DNA from: Pholiota molesta | Taxonomy: Eukaryota; Basidiomycota; Agaricomycetes; Agaricales; Strophariaceae | DNA length: 64,000 nt | Direction: 5' to 3' | Assembly (NCBI GenBank): GCA_014925825.1 | Contig: JACGCK010000005.1 | Location: forward strand, 62,001 to 126,000 | Shown here: in pieces, positions 1-11,443 of the stretch | Layout: each line of letters begins with the position of its first letter | Position numbering within the stretch: the stretch's first letter is position 1 | The notes under the pieces: model-generated | What the model saw: only the letters and a program-made list of their open reading frames with translations | Told to the model about the DNA's origin: nothing | The model's database searches: none | Translations under genes and position numbers: made by a program

Positions 1-1404
1 CGAATGCTTCGTGTACAGGTGCGCTGGATTTTTGCCTTCTTTGTCTGGAGTACCTCCTGACGTCTATTTATAGACGGACAATTGGCTTGCATCACCTCGC
101 AATTCGCGCAATGTGAAGCGGGCGCATGGGTCTTGACGCCGTGCAGTGCGAACCTCACCTGCTTCGCCGTGCCCAGCACCAGTGGAAGCGCGCTCGTCTG
201 CGACACTCCTGCCGATGCGACGTTGCGCTTCGAGCAAGCCGGTGTCAGCGGTGGAGTGAACGGCACAGATACGAGCGCGACCGCCTCTGCTCCTGCGTCG
301 ACCGCTACTGACACCACTGGTGGCGCGGGAGACGACGATTGCGATGATGGTAGCACGGACGCTTCTGGTGGCAGCACGGGCGACAGTTCTGGTGCTGACG
401 ACGACTGCGACGACGGTACCGCTACAACTACGGATGCTACCGCTGCGCCTACTGCGACCACCATCGCATCGTCCACGCCCGCTGCCACAGCCGGAACTGG
501 TAGCGCGACTATGACGCCCGCTAGCACTATCATATCGAGCACACCTGCTGCCACCGCTGCCACCAATTCCACCGGTCCAGCTTCTGCGCCCGCGAGCAGC
601 AGCAGCCCCACCACCATCACTCTCGTCGCTGCTCCGGACCCAACTGCAACTGCCGCTGCTAGCAGCAGCACCAACAGCAGCAACAGCAACACTAGCCCAA
701 CCACCATCACCCTTGTCGCTGCCCCCGAGCCCACAGCTGCCGCCAACGGGACGTCCTCCAGCGCGTCCCTCTTCAGCTACACCCCATACCCTGTCGCCAG
801 CACTATTTCCCTGAACTACCGCCGTCAAATCCGCCGCCAACTTGCCACCACAACAACCGGTACCAGCGTCTTCACTACCTTCACTCCGGCCGGCGCCACC
901 ACTGTCGTTGCCGCCACGCCTACCACGACAAACGCCTCCTCCACCTCCGCCGGTTCCACCACCGTCGCTGCCACCACGACAAACGCCATCGTGACACCCA
1001 CCGTCGCGATTGGCACCAATGGCATTGTCACCGTCACCGTCGTTTCGACTGTCACTGCAACCCCGACAGACTGCGCCCCAACAGGAGCTGCGACGACGCT
1101 CGGGACAGTCCCTTTGTCTACTAGCGTCACCGCTTCCGTGCCTGTTCCTACCACCACCTCTGTTGTGGCGCAGACTACCACTCCCGCAAGCGCTACTGTT
1201 CCTACTACAACCTCTGCTGTGGTGCAGACGACCACTCCTGCGAGCGCTACTGCTCCTACTACCACCTCTGCTGTGGTGCAGGCGACTACATCGTCTTCGG
1301 TGATCACGCTTATTCCTGCGCCGCAGCTTACGACCACCTCTAGCGCAAGTCCGACCACCACTACAGGCCCGCCTGTGACGTTCTCGTTCTCCACTCCCTT
1401 CTGA
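1..1404 (+). CDS. Secreted CBM19-like, Ser/Thr-rich protein (5' end outside window)
   Basis: Only the 3' part is present. An exon ends at 18, an intron runs 19-73 (gtgcgc...tatag), and the last exon runs 74-1404. The first ~50 visible residues form a cysteine module with spacing C-x6-C-x7-C-x9-C-x5-C-x12-C, containing FAQC, GAW and CFAVP. This is the pattern of the chitin-binding CBM19 family. The remaining ~390 residues are a low-complexity Thr/Ser/Ala/Pro tail, probably heavily O-glycosylated, with repeats around TITLVAA, TTTSAVVQ and TTTPAS. Two RR pairs near 820-840 could be processing sites. No hydrophobic GPI or membrane tail is visible. Likely a cell-wall or secreted glycan-binding protein. 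The gene at 13279-14265 shares the module and the intron position and phase, so its secretion signal suggests one here too. Long open frames on the other strand are composition shadows. Substrate and role are inferred. Confidence 0.75.
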
Positions 1405-2342
1405 GGCGCTACCGGATCGCCTTCAAGATTTAGTCAGCGCTTGTCGCCACGCACGCTTGGTAGGAGCTGAGCACAGGGCGCTTCTGCGTGAACACTGTCA
1501 CCCACGAACCACGGATATTACTCTTCTTTTGTATTGATATTTTCTTCGAGCACTTAGCTTGTCACGACTTACATGACCATCGGATGTTTATTTGCATATA
1601 CATAACTGTAGCTTTAGTCGTTCTAATTTTCTGCTCTTTTTTCTAGATTAACATATGTGACTATGCGCTCAGTTGCTTAGTTGTAAGTGTTACAATCATA
1701 CAATGTAATATAGTGAATCAATCGTTTTTTCTTTGAAAATTCTGCAACGACATCCAATGTCATAAAACAGTTACCCTTGAGTGCGCTCGATGCGAGTGTC
1801 GACGTGCCAACTAGAAAGAGCATAACAAGCGCCCACAGCCCATCAGGCGGAAAACTTCATAAAAGTATTGGGTCCCAGAGATGTCGTAGCAGGGGCCTCT
1901 TTGAACCCAGTTTGCATAACGGCCGCTTCCATATAGCTTGGCCTCGCGATCTGACTAAATCTTGTAATTGAGCCAGCGTAAAAATTATAATAAGCGCTCA
2001 GGCTGGCTAATCTGATGATGCAACTACGATTGATGACGCTGCAGCATTTCGTAAGCAGTTGTCGCGCTTGCTTCCGTTGTGGTGACGCATGTGGAGGTTT
2101 TCACCATCTCAACACCAGTCATATATTCGCACCTCCTGTTCATCCAAAGCCTTCAACTGGCGCGCGCCACGGCCCACAATCATGTCTGAATGCAAATCTC
2201 ATAAAGTGGATGTGAAGAGGATGTGTCATCTGCTCAGTCATGCCAGTACGCACCTTGTCATTTTTTTGTACCGCATGACCAGGATTCAGATTTAGACTTC
2301 CCATAGACTCAGACTATAATAAGCGTCTTTGTCTCGCATCCC
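1405..2342. other. Intergenic, no gene seen
   Basis: AT-rich 3' flank of the CBM19-like gene and 5' flank of the questin-oxidase-like gene. Only short unconvincing open frames; no repeat recognised. Confidence 0.5.
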
Positions 2343-4108
2343 ATGCTTCGAAGGACAGGTTTCTCCTCCTACAAAACGTCAAGGACTATGGCCCACCTTT
2401 CGTACACGCTCAGCAAGAAAGGCCAGCTCAACTTTCCTGGTGTAACTCACGCATCCAAGAAGACGGCTGAAGAGCTGCTCTTGCAGGATGCTGAGGAGCA
2501 CCATTGTTTCTTTCGACAATCGGGGTTCCATAACCATCTGAGCCACCAGTGAGGCATTCTGTCTATTCTTTGCAGATGGACGTTTAGTTTACAACCTCAA
2601 TTTCGTATAGCATCCTTGCCGCATATGATTTGGGCGCACCAGCAGGACACCTAAAGACGATATACGCCGAAGAAATCAAAACACAACGCCCAAAATTCGT
2701 TGAAGAGCATGATAAGACTATCTCGGTGGAGAAGGACAATTGGATTCAGTATCTGGGGAACCAGAGGTTCGTTTCCACCCCTCAACCTTTCAATGTATGG
2801 AAATGAGGTCATAATTTATATCTGCAGTGCATACGGTTCCTTTGTTAAATTTTTTGCAAACGCCATTACTGAACACGGTGTCACTGGAACCTTTGAGAAA
2901 TATGTTTTCAGTGATGACGCCAATGCAAAGGGTGTCGAGATGCTGAATCGCGTTATGGCAGGCGCGTGAGTGCCCTTATTATGACATGTCCCAGCAGCAA
3001 GAATTAACACGCATGAATAGAGTACATCCAATGATTCAGATTGGCGTACGTCTTGCGTATCCAGTTACTCTTATTTTACTCACGTAAAGCCCTAGTATGG
3101 TGCAGAGTTCGGAAATGAGACTATCATCGCTACCGGTTAGTTAAATTTCTACCGCTAAATGATTTCCAAGCCTCAATGTACCATCCAAATTCAGGCCTAG
3201 CGCAAGCAGCCATCCACAACAGCAGGTCATATTTCCATGTCAGCAAAGCTCCTCCAGCTCAAAGCGTCACACTCCTTGAGCTTCTCGAGCAAGTTTACGC
3301 ATCCGAAGTGCTCAAGCCCGTCCCCTACAACCCCGATCTCTTCATCAGCCAGCGCATGGAGGCCGTCCTGGCCAACGGCGGCTTCGAAGAAATCGAGCGG
3401 CTCTGCGCGAACTGGCACATCAGCGACACCCTCTCCGACGCCGAGCTCGCGCAGAAGTCGGAGGAGCTCATCTGGGTGGCGACGCTGCTGACCTTCTCTA
3501 CGGGCAGGAGAGGCCGCAAGCCGCGGCTCGACTTCTTCCTCATGCACCTCCTGACCTCGTCGCTCTTCGTCCGCCCGCTGTGCACGGTGCTCACGCGCCA
3601 GGAGCACAAGGCCGCGCTCCTCCGCGCGTATCTGCCCGTGATGATGCTCCTCATGCTCATGCGCGGCCGGCCGAGGATCGACGCCGAGCTCGTCATGGCG
3701 TTCAACCCCGTCCCGCGCTCGCCGCTGGGCAAGTATCCGGACCCCGCACAACAGGCGCTCGGCAACCCCGCGAAAGACGAGGAATATAATTCCTGGCCGG
3801 CGCTCATCGAGGGCGTGCGCTACCACTCCGACGCGCACACCCTCAAGACGATGCGCGCGCTGGTGTTTGCCGCGCAGCATTTCGGGGACACGCCGCCTGG
3901 CGGTGTGGTAGGTGCCTTCCGCGCGGGAGCGAAGGGGGAGGAGAAGCAGGAGACGCATGTGGGGATGGGGAAGGTGGACGGTACGATTTTCGTGAGGTCT
4001 GCGGGGGTGCTGATGGATATACTTGGGTGGTCGGGATATGGTCAATCTGAAGGTGAATGGGATCGGAGTGCGCTCGGGTGGGATAAGGCCTGGGAGTCTG
4101 GAGATTGA
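2343..4108 (+). CDS. Questin oxidase-like protein (DUF4243 family)
   Basis: Six exons: 2343-2548, 2611-2766, 2828-2965, 3021-3045, 3096-3135, 3195-4108; phases close to 492 residues. Family hallmarks are a His-rich start (HNHLSHH, then ILAAYDLGAPA), HPMIQIGYGAEFG and GLAQAAIHN. In Aspergillus the characterised member opens the anthraquinone ring of questin in a Baeyer-Villiger-like reaction. Agaricomycete members are common but their substrates are unknown, and no polyketide synthase lies nearby, so the function here is open. The start at 2343 is the first ATG in frame; 2388 is an alternative. The last exon is more GC-rich than the earlier exons. A decayed copy of the 3' half lies 650 bp downstream. 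Confidence 0.85.
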
Positions 4109-4756
4109 AGTTTGGTAGGGTGGTTATGAATAGTTGGCAGAAATTCAATTGAAGGTGAGTGCTGCAACAAAACCAATCTTAATATATTTGCAGCTGGCAG
4201 ATGACAGACAACATGTAGGGGATCGCCCACGATGTATTTCAAATCTAGCAGACTGAATTGGCTGTCAATTCGGCTGTAGATTAGGATTGTAAAATGTATC
4301 ATTATGTTGTGAAGAAGTTTTGCATTTTCATGCCTCATTGTCTGCCGATGTGAATCTACGTGTGTTGCGCACAATAAAGGTGAATTTGAGATTTACTCAT
4401 TGCTTATATGAAAACTTGAGCATGGTCTTTCCACTTTGTCGACCTCTCGACATTATATATGTATATGATGCATCTGGTCCTTGAAACGCAAGTTCACGAG
4501 ATTTAGGCGCTCAACTGGGTATCTTGATTGATTAGTCCTAAAGCGGTAAATATGTGGACTAATTTGGTATTTGCATATGTGGCTACTGGAACAGCGAAGT
4601 CATCATGGCTCAATATTTAGTGTAGCTTATAGCAGATCTCTCAACCAGAAGTACTGTAGCTTATAGAAGATCCCTAAACCAAAAGTACCGTATTAAATAT
4701 AGTATGTTTAATACGTACGATCAACGTCTCGCTCTTTTGTGATCGTGCTTTGGAAC
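4109..4756. other. Questin-oxidase 3' flank and spacer
   Basis: Starts with the 3' flank of the gene upstream, of which about 4130-4365 is copied again in the degenerate duplicate downstream. Contains a short internal repeat near 4624-4690 (two versions of a 'gtagcttatag' segment). No gene seen. Confidence 0.5.
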
Positions 4757-5400
4757 AGTTGGCTCATTGGACGCTGAGTTGGCGGCGCTGTTGAACTTCA
4801 CTGTATGGAGGAAATGTCGCAATTGCAGCTCGACTTCGTATGCACCTCCTGACCTCGCCGCTCTTCCCCCGCACCCGATGTTCGGTGCTCAAGCGCCAGA
4901 AACACAAGGCAGCGCTCCTCCGCGCTGACGCACCCTCCCATAATAATGCTTTTCATGCGTATGCACGGTCGGCTGATCCAGAATCGAGACCGAACTTGTC
5001 ATGTCGTTTAACCCCGTCCCTCAACCGCCCCTGGCCAAATATTTTAACCCAGACTGTCCCTGTCCCTCATCGAGGGCTGCTATCGCTTTAATGCGTTCGA
5101 TCGGGTGGAATAAGGCTCGAGGGGCTGGAGATTTTCCGCAGAAATTCGATCAAAGGTGACCGGTGAGCGAGCGCTGGAACAAAACCAATCTCAGAATATT
5201 TTATGCTGACAGACAATAAAACAACATGAAATAATTGCACACGTTGTACTTGAGGTCGTCGAACAGATTGTACATCGGCGGTGATTGAGTAGAATTGTCG
5301 ATTTCACAGAAGTTTTGTAGATTGTACCCGGTTTCAAAGAAGTTTTGTATTTCTTGCTTTTGCCTTGTCTGCTGACATGACCGCATGCGCGTAGAGCTTT
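4757..5400 (+). pseudogene. Degenerate partial duplicate of the questin-oxidase-like gene
   Basis: The sequence follows the final exon of the upstream gene: 4840-4930 encodes MHLLTSPLFPRTRC...KHKAALLRA, against MHLLTSSLFVRPLC...KHKAALLRA. It then follows its 3' flank (for example 'acaaaaccaatct' and the 'gacagacaa' region). An internal deletion joins the equivalent of ~3835 directly to ~4070 (near 5090). Frameshifts and many substitutions destroy the reading frame. The 5' exons are absent. It is a dead tail-end duplication in direct orientation; whether it is transcribed is unknown. Confidence 0.8.
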
Positions 5401-6634
5401 CTAAGCGCTGCGGGGTAAGGTGGGTCGATACGGTTGCAAGCTTTCCAAGGGGCATACAAAGACATCGCAAGCAGTTGAAATGACACAGTTATACTATACA
5501 CATTGGTTTGTCTTGTACGGACTCAATTGATTTATGCCTTTGATCACCTGTCCTTCCTGTCGCAATGATCGAGTTTCGAAGGAGCCTTTCTCTAGCTATT
5601 TCCGTGATTTAGACTTCTTTAGAGATACCTCAAGCTTCATTAAAAGAGAAGCTAAGCAGTAAACTTGCAAAAACTATTCTAACAATTCTCAAAAAAGCAA
5701 AGTCATCCACCGTCGATATTCTGTGATCGTATTCTGGGACGTTACACTCATGATCCAGTGCTGGAGGCCATAGGTGTTTCTTTTGGGAAACTGCCCATTT
5801 CGAGCAAGAAGCAAGATCGTTACCGAAGCTTTGATCCGGACCAGCCAATGATACTTGTTCAAAGTATACTGTTTCCGGGCTGTTTCCACACGAAACAGTG
5901 ATCAAGTACCTCCAGCAGTGTCAATACATGAATGAAGGACGCAGAAGAAGCCCAATCAGATCTACCACATGGAATTGATGAGAAGCGGGGTACATGCTAG
6001 CAATGTCGCCATTGTAGTGTAAGTACATGTAAGTAATGATACAACAGCTTGTGATTCATGAAATCTCGTCTTCTGTAGTTGCGATTGTCAAGGCGGCTTA
6101 TTATTAGAGTCCCTTCCCCACATTCCCCACTACCATTCTTCTGCTTCTCTGCATATTCTGACCCAATTCGCACATCTATTCGTTTTCCCCACGGGGTTCA
6201 TCTATTCATCGAATCAATACAGGAATTTTGGCAACGTTCTTGAAAGATAGAATCACTTTCGAAGTGGTCGTAATAGACAAAAGTATCTAGCGCTCTCGGC
6301 CACCCGTTTTGTTTCCCTTGGCCAAAGTCTACCGTCAGATTCAGTTGGTCACCAGTACAGTGTATTCTGCATCCGAATGATCAAAGGACTAGGATTGTTA
6401 CTCTTTTCATGCACTGCTGACCCGCGCGCATGGGCGTCGTCAGTGTGCATCATTTGATTGACATATAACATTTTCCCAGAAACAATTGCATGAGCCTTTG
6501 GTCTTGAAGTCCTTCGGGATGTCGTTGAGAAGCTTCTCGCTCTAATAGGACTTTCTTTTATTTATATTTATCACAAGCATTCCTTGATGTTCAGCTGACT
6601 GACTTTATTTTTTAAAGCATCCACTTTTGCGAGA
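5401..6634. other. Intergenic, no gene seen
   Basis: About 1.2 kb of AT-rich DNA. Short open frames on the minus strand (5630-5905) have no coding character or recognisable motif. The right end is presumably the HsbA promoter. Confidence 0.4.
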
Positions 6635-6640
6635 TATAAA
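6635..6640 (+). promoter_or_regulatory. TATA box of the HsbA gene
   Basis: TATAAA lies 49 bp before the ATG at 6689, in a pyrimidine-rich leader. Consistent with a strongly and conditionally expressed secreted-protein gene. Confidence 0.55.
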
Positions 6641-6688
6641 GCTCGACCAAGTATCTCAACTTCTCCATCTCGACCAGAAATCAGCAAT

Positions 6689-7430
6689 ATGAAGTTCTAC
6701 TCTTCTCTCGTAGTCCTCGCCTCCATCGCCGTCTCTTCTTACGCTTCAACTGTTGCTAATATCCTCAGCGACATTAGCACCATCTCCAGTCAGTTGACCA
6801 CCCTCGACACGACGATCACCAACTTCCCAGCTACTGGAGGAAGTTTGACTGTGGCTCTGGTGAGCAGCCAACAATATTTATTAGAACATAGATATTGACC
6901 GTAGCATTATCATATGCCTTTTATACCATAGAGCATTCACAGTCAGGCTCAAACCCTTGATACTTCGATCAATCAGGGTACCACAGATGTGACGGTGAGT
7001 ATTTAGCGGCTCATATTTCCGAGTATATTTCTGAAAGCAACTCGTTCAGAACGTCGTGCCGACGCCTTTCTCTGAGGCTGACGGAAACTCTGTCTTGACC
7101 GCCGTTCAAGGCTTTGTGCCTACAATCCTGGATGCCCTCAACCAAATCGTCATCAAGAAGCCTGCCTTCGACGGTCTTCCCATCGGTGGTATCGGAGCTC
7201 TCGTCAAGCAAGATTTGATAGCTTTGAACGCAAGTACTGTTGCATTCGAGAATGCTCTCATTGCCGCTGCACCTGTAAGTGGCACTTGATGTTTTCCGTA
7301 TTCGTTGTAATTCGCCTAATTTTTCTTGCTACACCCCCTTTAGGCCGATCTCGTTCCTACCGCCACTTCCATTCAGGCTACCGTTGACGCCGCTTTGGCC
7401 AGCGCGATTGCTGCATATGCCACACCTTGA
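6689..7430 (+). CDS. HsbA-type hydrophobic surface-binding protein
   Basis: Four exons, all phase 0: 6689-6859, 6947-6994, 7050-7274, 7344-7430; 176 residues. A signal peptide (MKFYSSLVVLASIAVSSYA) is followed by a cysteine-free, Ala/Thr/Leu-rich alpha-helical domain with the family pattern ISSQLTTLDTTI, then DALNQIVIKKPAFDGLP and the C-terminal ATVDAALASAIAAYATP. HsbA family members bind hydrophobic surfaces and can recruit hydrolases. In Agaricomycetes they form expanded families of secreted cell-wall or surface proteins. Length and architecture match the family. The gene stands alone between unrelated genes. Confidence 0.9.
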
Positions 7431-8461
7431 TTGAGTAGGCAATGAGTACAGTACAATTTGGGTTCAAAATAACGGAAATGTAACGTCATATATCGAAATG
7501 AAATCTTACAATGGTGATAACTTTAAACTTGACCTTTAGGGTCTTAGACCAGCCTGCATTCTGAGTATCGACATAGAGTAATATGTGTTCAACCACAGTG
7601 ATGGATATACTGATGTTCGACGGTGCATATCCTTCGCTATGATATGGGTAACCATGCGGAAAATTGATTCTGCCAACCAATTAAGACCTGGTTTGAAGCT
7701 CTTTCCTGCGAAGCTTTTCTCAGTCAACGAGATCAGATGACGCAGTCATTTTTCACACTTCGATTTTCCACAGAAATTGTATATCGACTCATCGAAACTT
7801 TGTATAATGTATTTGGTCATTGTAGAACAAGTCCGCAAGTTTTAGACGCCCAAGGTGCGCGCTAGTGCGCGCTCCACGTACGACTAGTCCCAAAACGGTA
7901 AGAACGTCGTCTGATTGGCATTTGCAAATTACAGATCTGGATCCGATATGGCGAGCCGTTAAGTTTTAACCATGCCTGTTCAAGCACTCATGCTTGTCCA
8001 CGATATTTGTGGATAAATATACTGTATATACTGTATAATATATAGTTGCGTGTAACTCGGTATATACTGTAAGTAGGGTAGCTCCTAAAAACAGAAGTAC
8101 TGTAGCATACTAAGTATATTCTATTTTTTTTTTGGAGCCAGAAGTCCTGATTATTTTGAACCTCGCTAACAGCAAAAGGCCATAACACTCGACGGTTTTG
8201 GGACATGCAATTAATAACTGAGAGGGTTGGCAACTGGGTGGCACTGCGGAGGCGACGGATATGGGTGAATGGCCGAGAGCACGTGACTGTGGCGGCGGTG
8301 TGCTGTTCCTGGCATTGTCGTCTGTTACGACGACTTCCTCATCCGTACGTCCAGCTCACAGCTCATTCTTCTTTCTCACCAAGCGCTGGCTCCGTCCCTC
8401 CCTTTCCTTTCTCAATAATCGTCGACGCAGCGCTACACCTGACAGCGCTGCTGCCTACATA
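7431..8461. other. Intergenic / 5' region of the NIPA gene
   Basis: 7431-8180 is AT-rich with TATA-like runs near 8020-8070 and no gene. 8200-8461 is more GC-rich and pyrimidine-rich and is probably promoter and 5' UTR of the transporter gene that follows. Confidence 0.4.
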
Positions 8462-10293
8462 ATGGAAGACAAATACATCGGACTTATCCTCGCCATCTGC
8501 GGTTCTGTCGGCATTGGTTCAAGTTTTATCATCACGAAAAAGGTACTTGTACTTCGGACACCAGTTTCGAAGTATATCTAGATGTTGTTAATATGTGGGA
8601 TGACTTACTAATCTATCCTTTGTATAGGGCCTGAATGATGCAGCGCTTACCTCGACATACGCACAAGCCTCTGACAATCTCGCATATCTCAGAAATCCAA
8701 TATGGTGGGCAGGAATGGTGACCAGTACGTGGACCAATAGCTTCGATTAACTTCTTATTTTCATCCAACAAAATATCTACCTATAGTGGTCATTGGCGAA
8801 AGTGAGTTGGACCTCACGATCATCCTAGAAACCGACTCATAAGACCATTTCTACAGTTGCTAACTTTGCGGCATACACATTTGCGCCCCCAATTCTCGTA
8901 ACCCCCTTAGGTGCTCTTAGTGTGCTAATAGGGTGTGTACGCTCGATGTCCATATCCCGTTAACCCCTGACTTTCCCCCATTCCAGTGCCGTTCTTGCAT
9001 CATTCCTACTGGGCGAAGAGCTGGGTCATTTGGGTCGAGTGGGGTGCGCATTATGCCTATTAGGCTCTCTGATTATCGTACTACATGCTCCAGAGGACAA
9101 GCCTATCAACACCGTCGACGAAATTCTGCATTTTGCTATCCAGCCAGGTACGCATAACTAAAGCCCCCGCAACCAGCTTCACATCGCTGAGGCGTCTCAT
9201 CATAGGTTTCCTACTATACTGCTTCTCGGTGGTCGTCTTTACACTCATCATGATCTACATGGTCGTACCGAAATACGGACGCTCAAATCCTCTCGTTTAC
9301 CTATCCATCTGCTCCCTCGTCGGCTCGATCAGCGTTATGGCCATCAAAGGCTTCGGTGTTGCCGTTAAACTGACATTCGGTGGCAACAACCAATTTACTC
9401 ATCCGAGCACATACGTATTTATGATAATCGTGGGGCTCTCCATCCTCGTTCAGATGAATTACTTCAACAAGGCGCTGGACACCTTCTCTACCAACGTGTG
9501 AGTATCACACTTTTGCGTTGCAATGCACGTAACTAATGCGGTAATGAATAGTGTCAATCCCCTGTATTATGTCGGTTTCTCGACCTGCACCATCGTCGCC
9601 TCCCTCATCCTTTTCCAAGGCTTCAACACCTCGGACGCCTCTAACACCTTCTCCCTCCTCGCCGGCTTCATCGTCACCTTCCTCGGTGTGCACGTGCTCA
9701 ACCTGTCCCGCACCTCCGCGCCGCCGCTTGATCACACGCACGGCCAGCATCACTCGACACTCGAGACCGGCTTGATGAACCCGCGTCTGAGCCTGCAAGG
9801 CCGCATGTCCCTCGATGGATGGAACGGCGTCGGCGGCGAGCGGGACCGTGACGGGGGCGGGATGGACATCCACATGGGGGGCGTGGGCGCGGGCCGGGCG
9901 CAACACCATGGGCGACAGAGCTCGCTCTACAAGGCGCAGAGCACAACACTGTTCAACGCATTCGAGGACGACGAGGCATCCGGGCACGCGCGCCCGCCGC
10001 CGCAGGCGAACGGCCACCGGCGACAGCAGAGCGGCGCGGGTGAGCTGCGGCAGCTGCGGGAGGCGGACGAGTGGGAGGAGGACGGCGAGAGCGACGACGA
10101 CGACGGGAGCGACGAGCACACGCCCGTGCTGAAGAAGGGCAAGACGCCGTCGTCGCGGCGGCCGCAGCAGAACCACCACGCGAACCACTCGAGCATCGCG
10201 CTGCCGCTCGCGCGGTCGGGGTCGCGGAGCCTCAGCCATTCGCCGATCCTGGACGCGACGCTGACGGATGTGCGGATATCGCCCCGGCCGTAG
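8462..10293 (+). CDS. NIPA-family magnesium transporter
   Basis: Seven exons: 8462-8542, 8628-8724, 8787-8801 (15 nt), 8857-8932, 8987-9147, 9206-9497, 9552-10293; 487 residues. The N-terminal ~300 residues carry nine or so hydrophobic helices with the NIPA signatures [36 protein letters not shown] and [12 protein letters not shown] proteins move Mg2+ (and other divalent cations) across plasma or endosomal membranes. The C-terminal ~180 residues are a long hydrophilic, probably disordered cytoplasmic tail, rich in Asp/Glu, Arg, Gly and His, that is poorly conserved in the family. The last exon is much more GC-rich than the rest. The start is the only ATG that opens the first helix. Confidence 0.9.
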
Positions 10294-11040
10294 AGGCTGG
10301 CCTTGCGGATGTGTTTTATTTTTTACTTTGTCTGCCTCCACCCCTTTTTCTTTCTTTCTTGCATGCATGCACACGCCGCCGCCTTGCCCTGGGTCTGTCT
10401 GTCTTTCTCATCTCATAACCAACGTCCCTCTCTCTTTTCGCACTCTCTTGCCGGCTGGGGCACTTGCGTTATTTTTATACCTGGCGCTCCTGCGGAGAGT
10501 GCGACCAACCCCTCTCCCCAGGCCGAAAACACGTCTTTTTACCCACCTGCCCACCCATGTCACCGTTGATAAGACTAAACCCAGCGGAGACCAAACCCAC
10601 AAAATCACACCGGTGCCTACCCACGATATCCGGGTATCTTATACCCTCCACCCCGCACCTCCGACCCCGAGACAGAAGACAAACAGACAGACAGACAGAA
10701 GCTACTAACTACGACAACACGATATTTACAAATACCCCCCGGACTTTTTTATATTACTCGTACTACGCCTATCATAGCTATTCTTTTATCGCATACTCAT
10801 GAGCGTTGTAAAAAATGTTGCAGGATGTGAGGTTGGTAACTGGTAGTTCTTTTTAGGGCATACTGTATGTAATATTGGGTCCTCTAATTTTGGCGTAAAG
10901 CAACGAACAGTGTGATGGTCATTGTATGCTGGGGCTTGAGCAATTGAGTACTCCTTGCATTGGTTACAAAAAAAACAGGCATTGATTCTATTCAGGAGAC
11001 TGGAGTAGAAAATAAAGATGGATTTGGAGAACAACAGCGA
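10294..11040. other. 3' region of the NIPA gene; microsatellite
   Basis: CT-rich 3' flank with a short (gaca)n-like microsatellite around 10670-10700, then AT-rich DNA ahead of the tRNA pair. No gene. Confidence 0.5.
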
Positions 11041-11045
11041 AAAAA
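11041..11045 (-). terminator. Pol III terminator of tRNA-Val
   Basis: An A run on the plus strand gives a T run on the minus strand two bases after the tRNA 3' end, the normal RNA polymerase III stop. Confidence 0.6.
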
Positions 11046-11046
11046 T

Positions 11047-11128
11047 TGGTTCAGCCCGGGGTCGAACCGGGGACCTTCTGTGTACATCGAATGTGAGACA
11101 GAAATCATAACCACTAGACCACTGGACC
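11047..11128 (-). tRNA. tRNA-Val(CAC) with 9-nt intron
   Basis: The 82-nt minus-strand gene folds as a cloverleaf: D arm GGTCTAGTGG, anticodon stem TCTGT/ACAGA and T arm CCCGG-TTCGACC-CCGGG. The anticodon CAC is at 11093-11095. A 9-nt intron (11083-11091) sits one base 3' of the anticodon, the canonical position. Removing it leaves a 73-nt tRNA closely resembling eukaryotic valine tRNAs. The acceptor stem GGTCCAG/CTGAACC has one C-A mismatch at position 4:69, so slightly reduced function is possible. A glutamate CTC reading of the loop was considered, but it puts the wrong base at position 33. Confidence 0.85.
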
Positions 11129-11341
11129 TATAATTATAACATTGACTGCAGCACTACATCCTTGGGACACAAAGGAAGAGGAGTCGGCACTCCCGGTCCC
11201 CATCCTTCGGACTACTTTACCGTGAAAAACATCCACACAACTTTACAAAAATTCACGTTGGCAAACACTAAAAACTGAAAACTGAAGAGGGAACAATGCC
11301 AGCCAATTTAGAATCTAGATAACCACGAAAGGATAAAAAGA

Positions 11342-11443
11342 GGGCCTCACTGGGAGTTGAACCCAGGACCTCTTCCACTTTATTACGTAATCCCCGAAAG
11401 GAAATCACCCAAAGGAAGAATCATGCTACTAGACCATAAGGCC
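11342..11443 (-). tRNA. tRNA-Pro(UGG) with 30-nt intron
   Basis: The 102-nt minus-strand gene has acceptor stem GGCCTTA/TGAGGCC and discriminator C, and D arm GGTCTAGTAGCATG. The anticodon stem CTTCC/GGAAG carries the TTTGGG loop typical of proline tRNAs. The T arm has GGGTTCAACTCCC. The anticodon TGG is at 11409-11411. A 30-nt intron at 11378-11407 lies after position 37. A T run just downstream (about 11334-11338) is the Pol III stop. It is in the same orientation as tRNA-Val, 213 bp away. Confidence 0.9.

Noticed and set aside
64..1394. Long minus-strand open frames opposite the CBM19-like gene
   Set aside because: Mirror images of a Thr/Ala/Ser codon-biased repeat region; low-complexity Gly/Ser/Arg or Val translation and no motif.
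9505..10374. 289-codon minus-strand frame opposite the NIPA tail
   Set aside because: Arg/Pro/His/Val-rich shadow of the GC-rich last exon; no independent start context or introns.
11047..11128. Reading as tRNA-Glu(CTC)
   Set aside because: Would place a non-U base at position 33 or shorten the D-side connection by two bases; the valine reading fits all stems.
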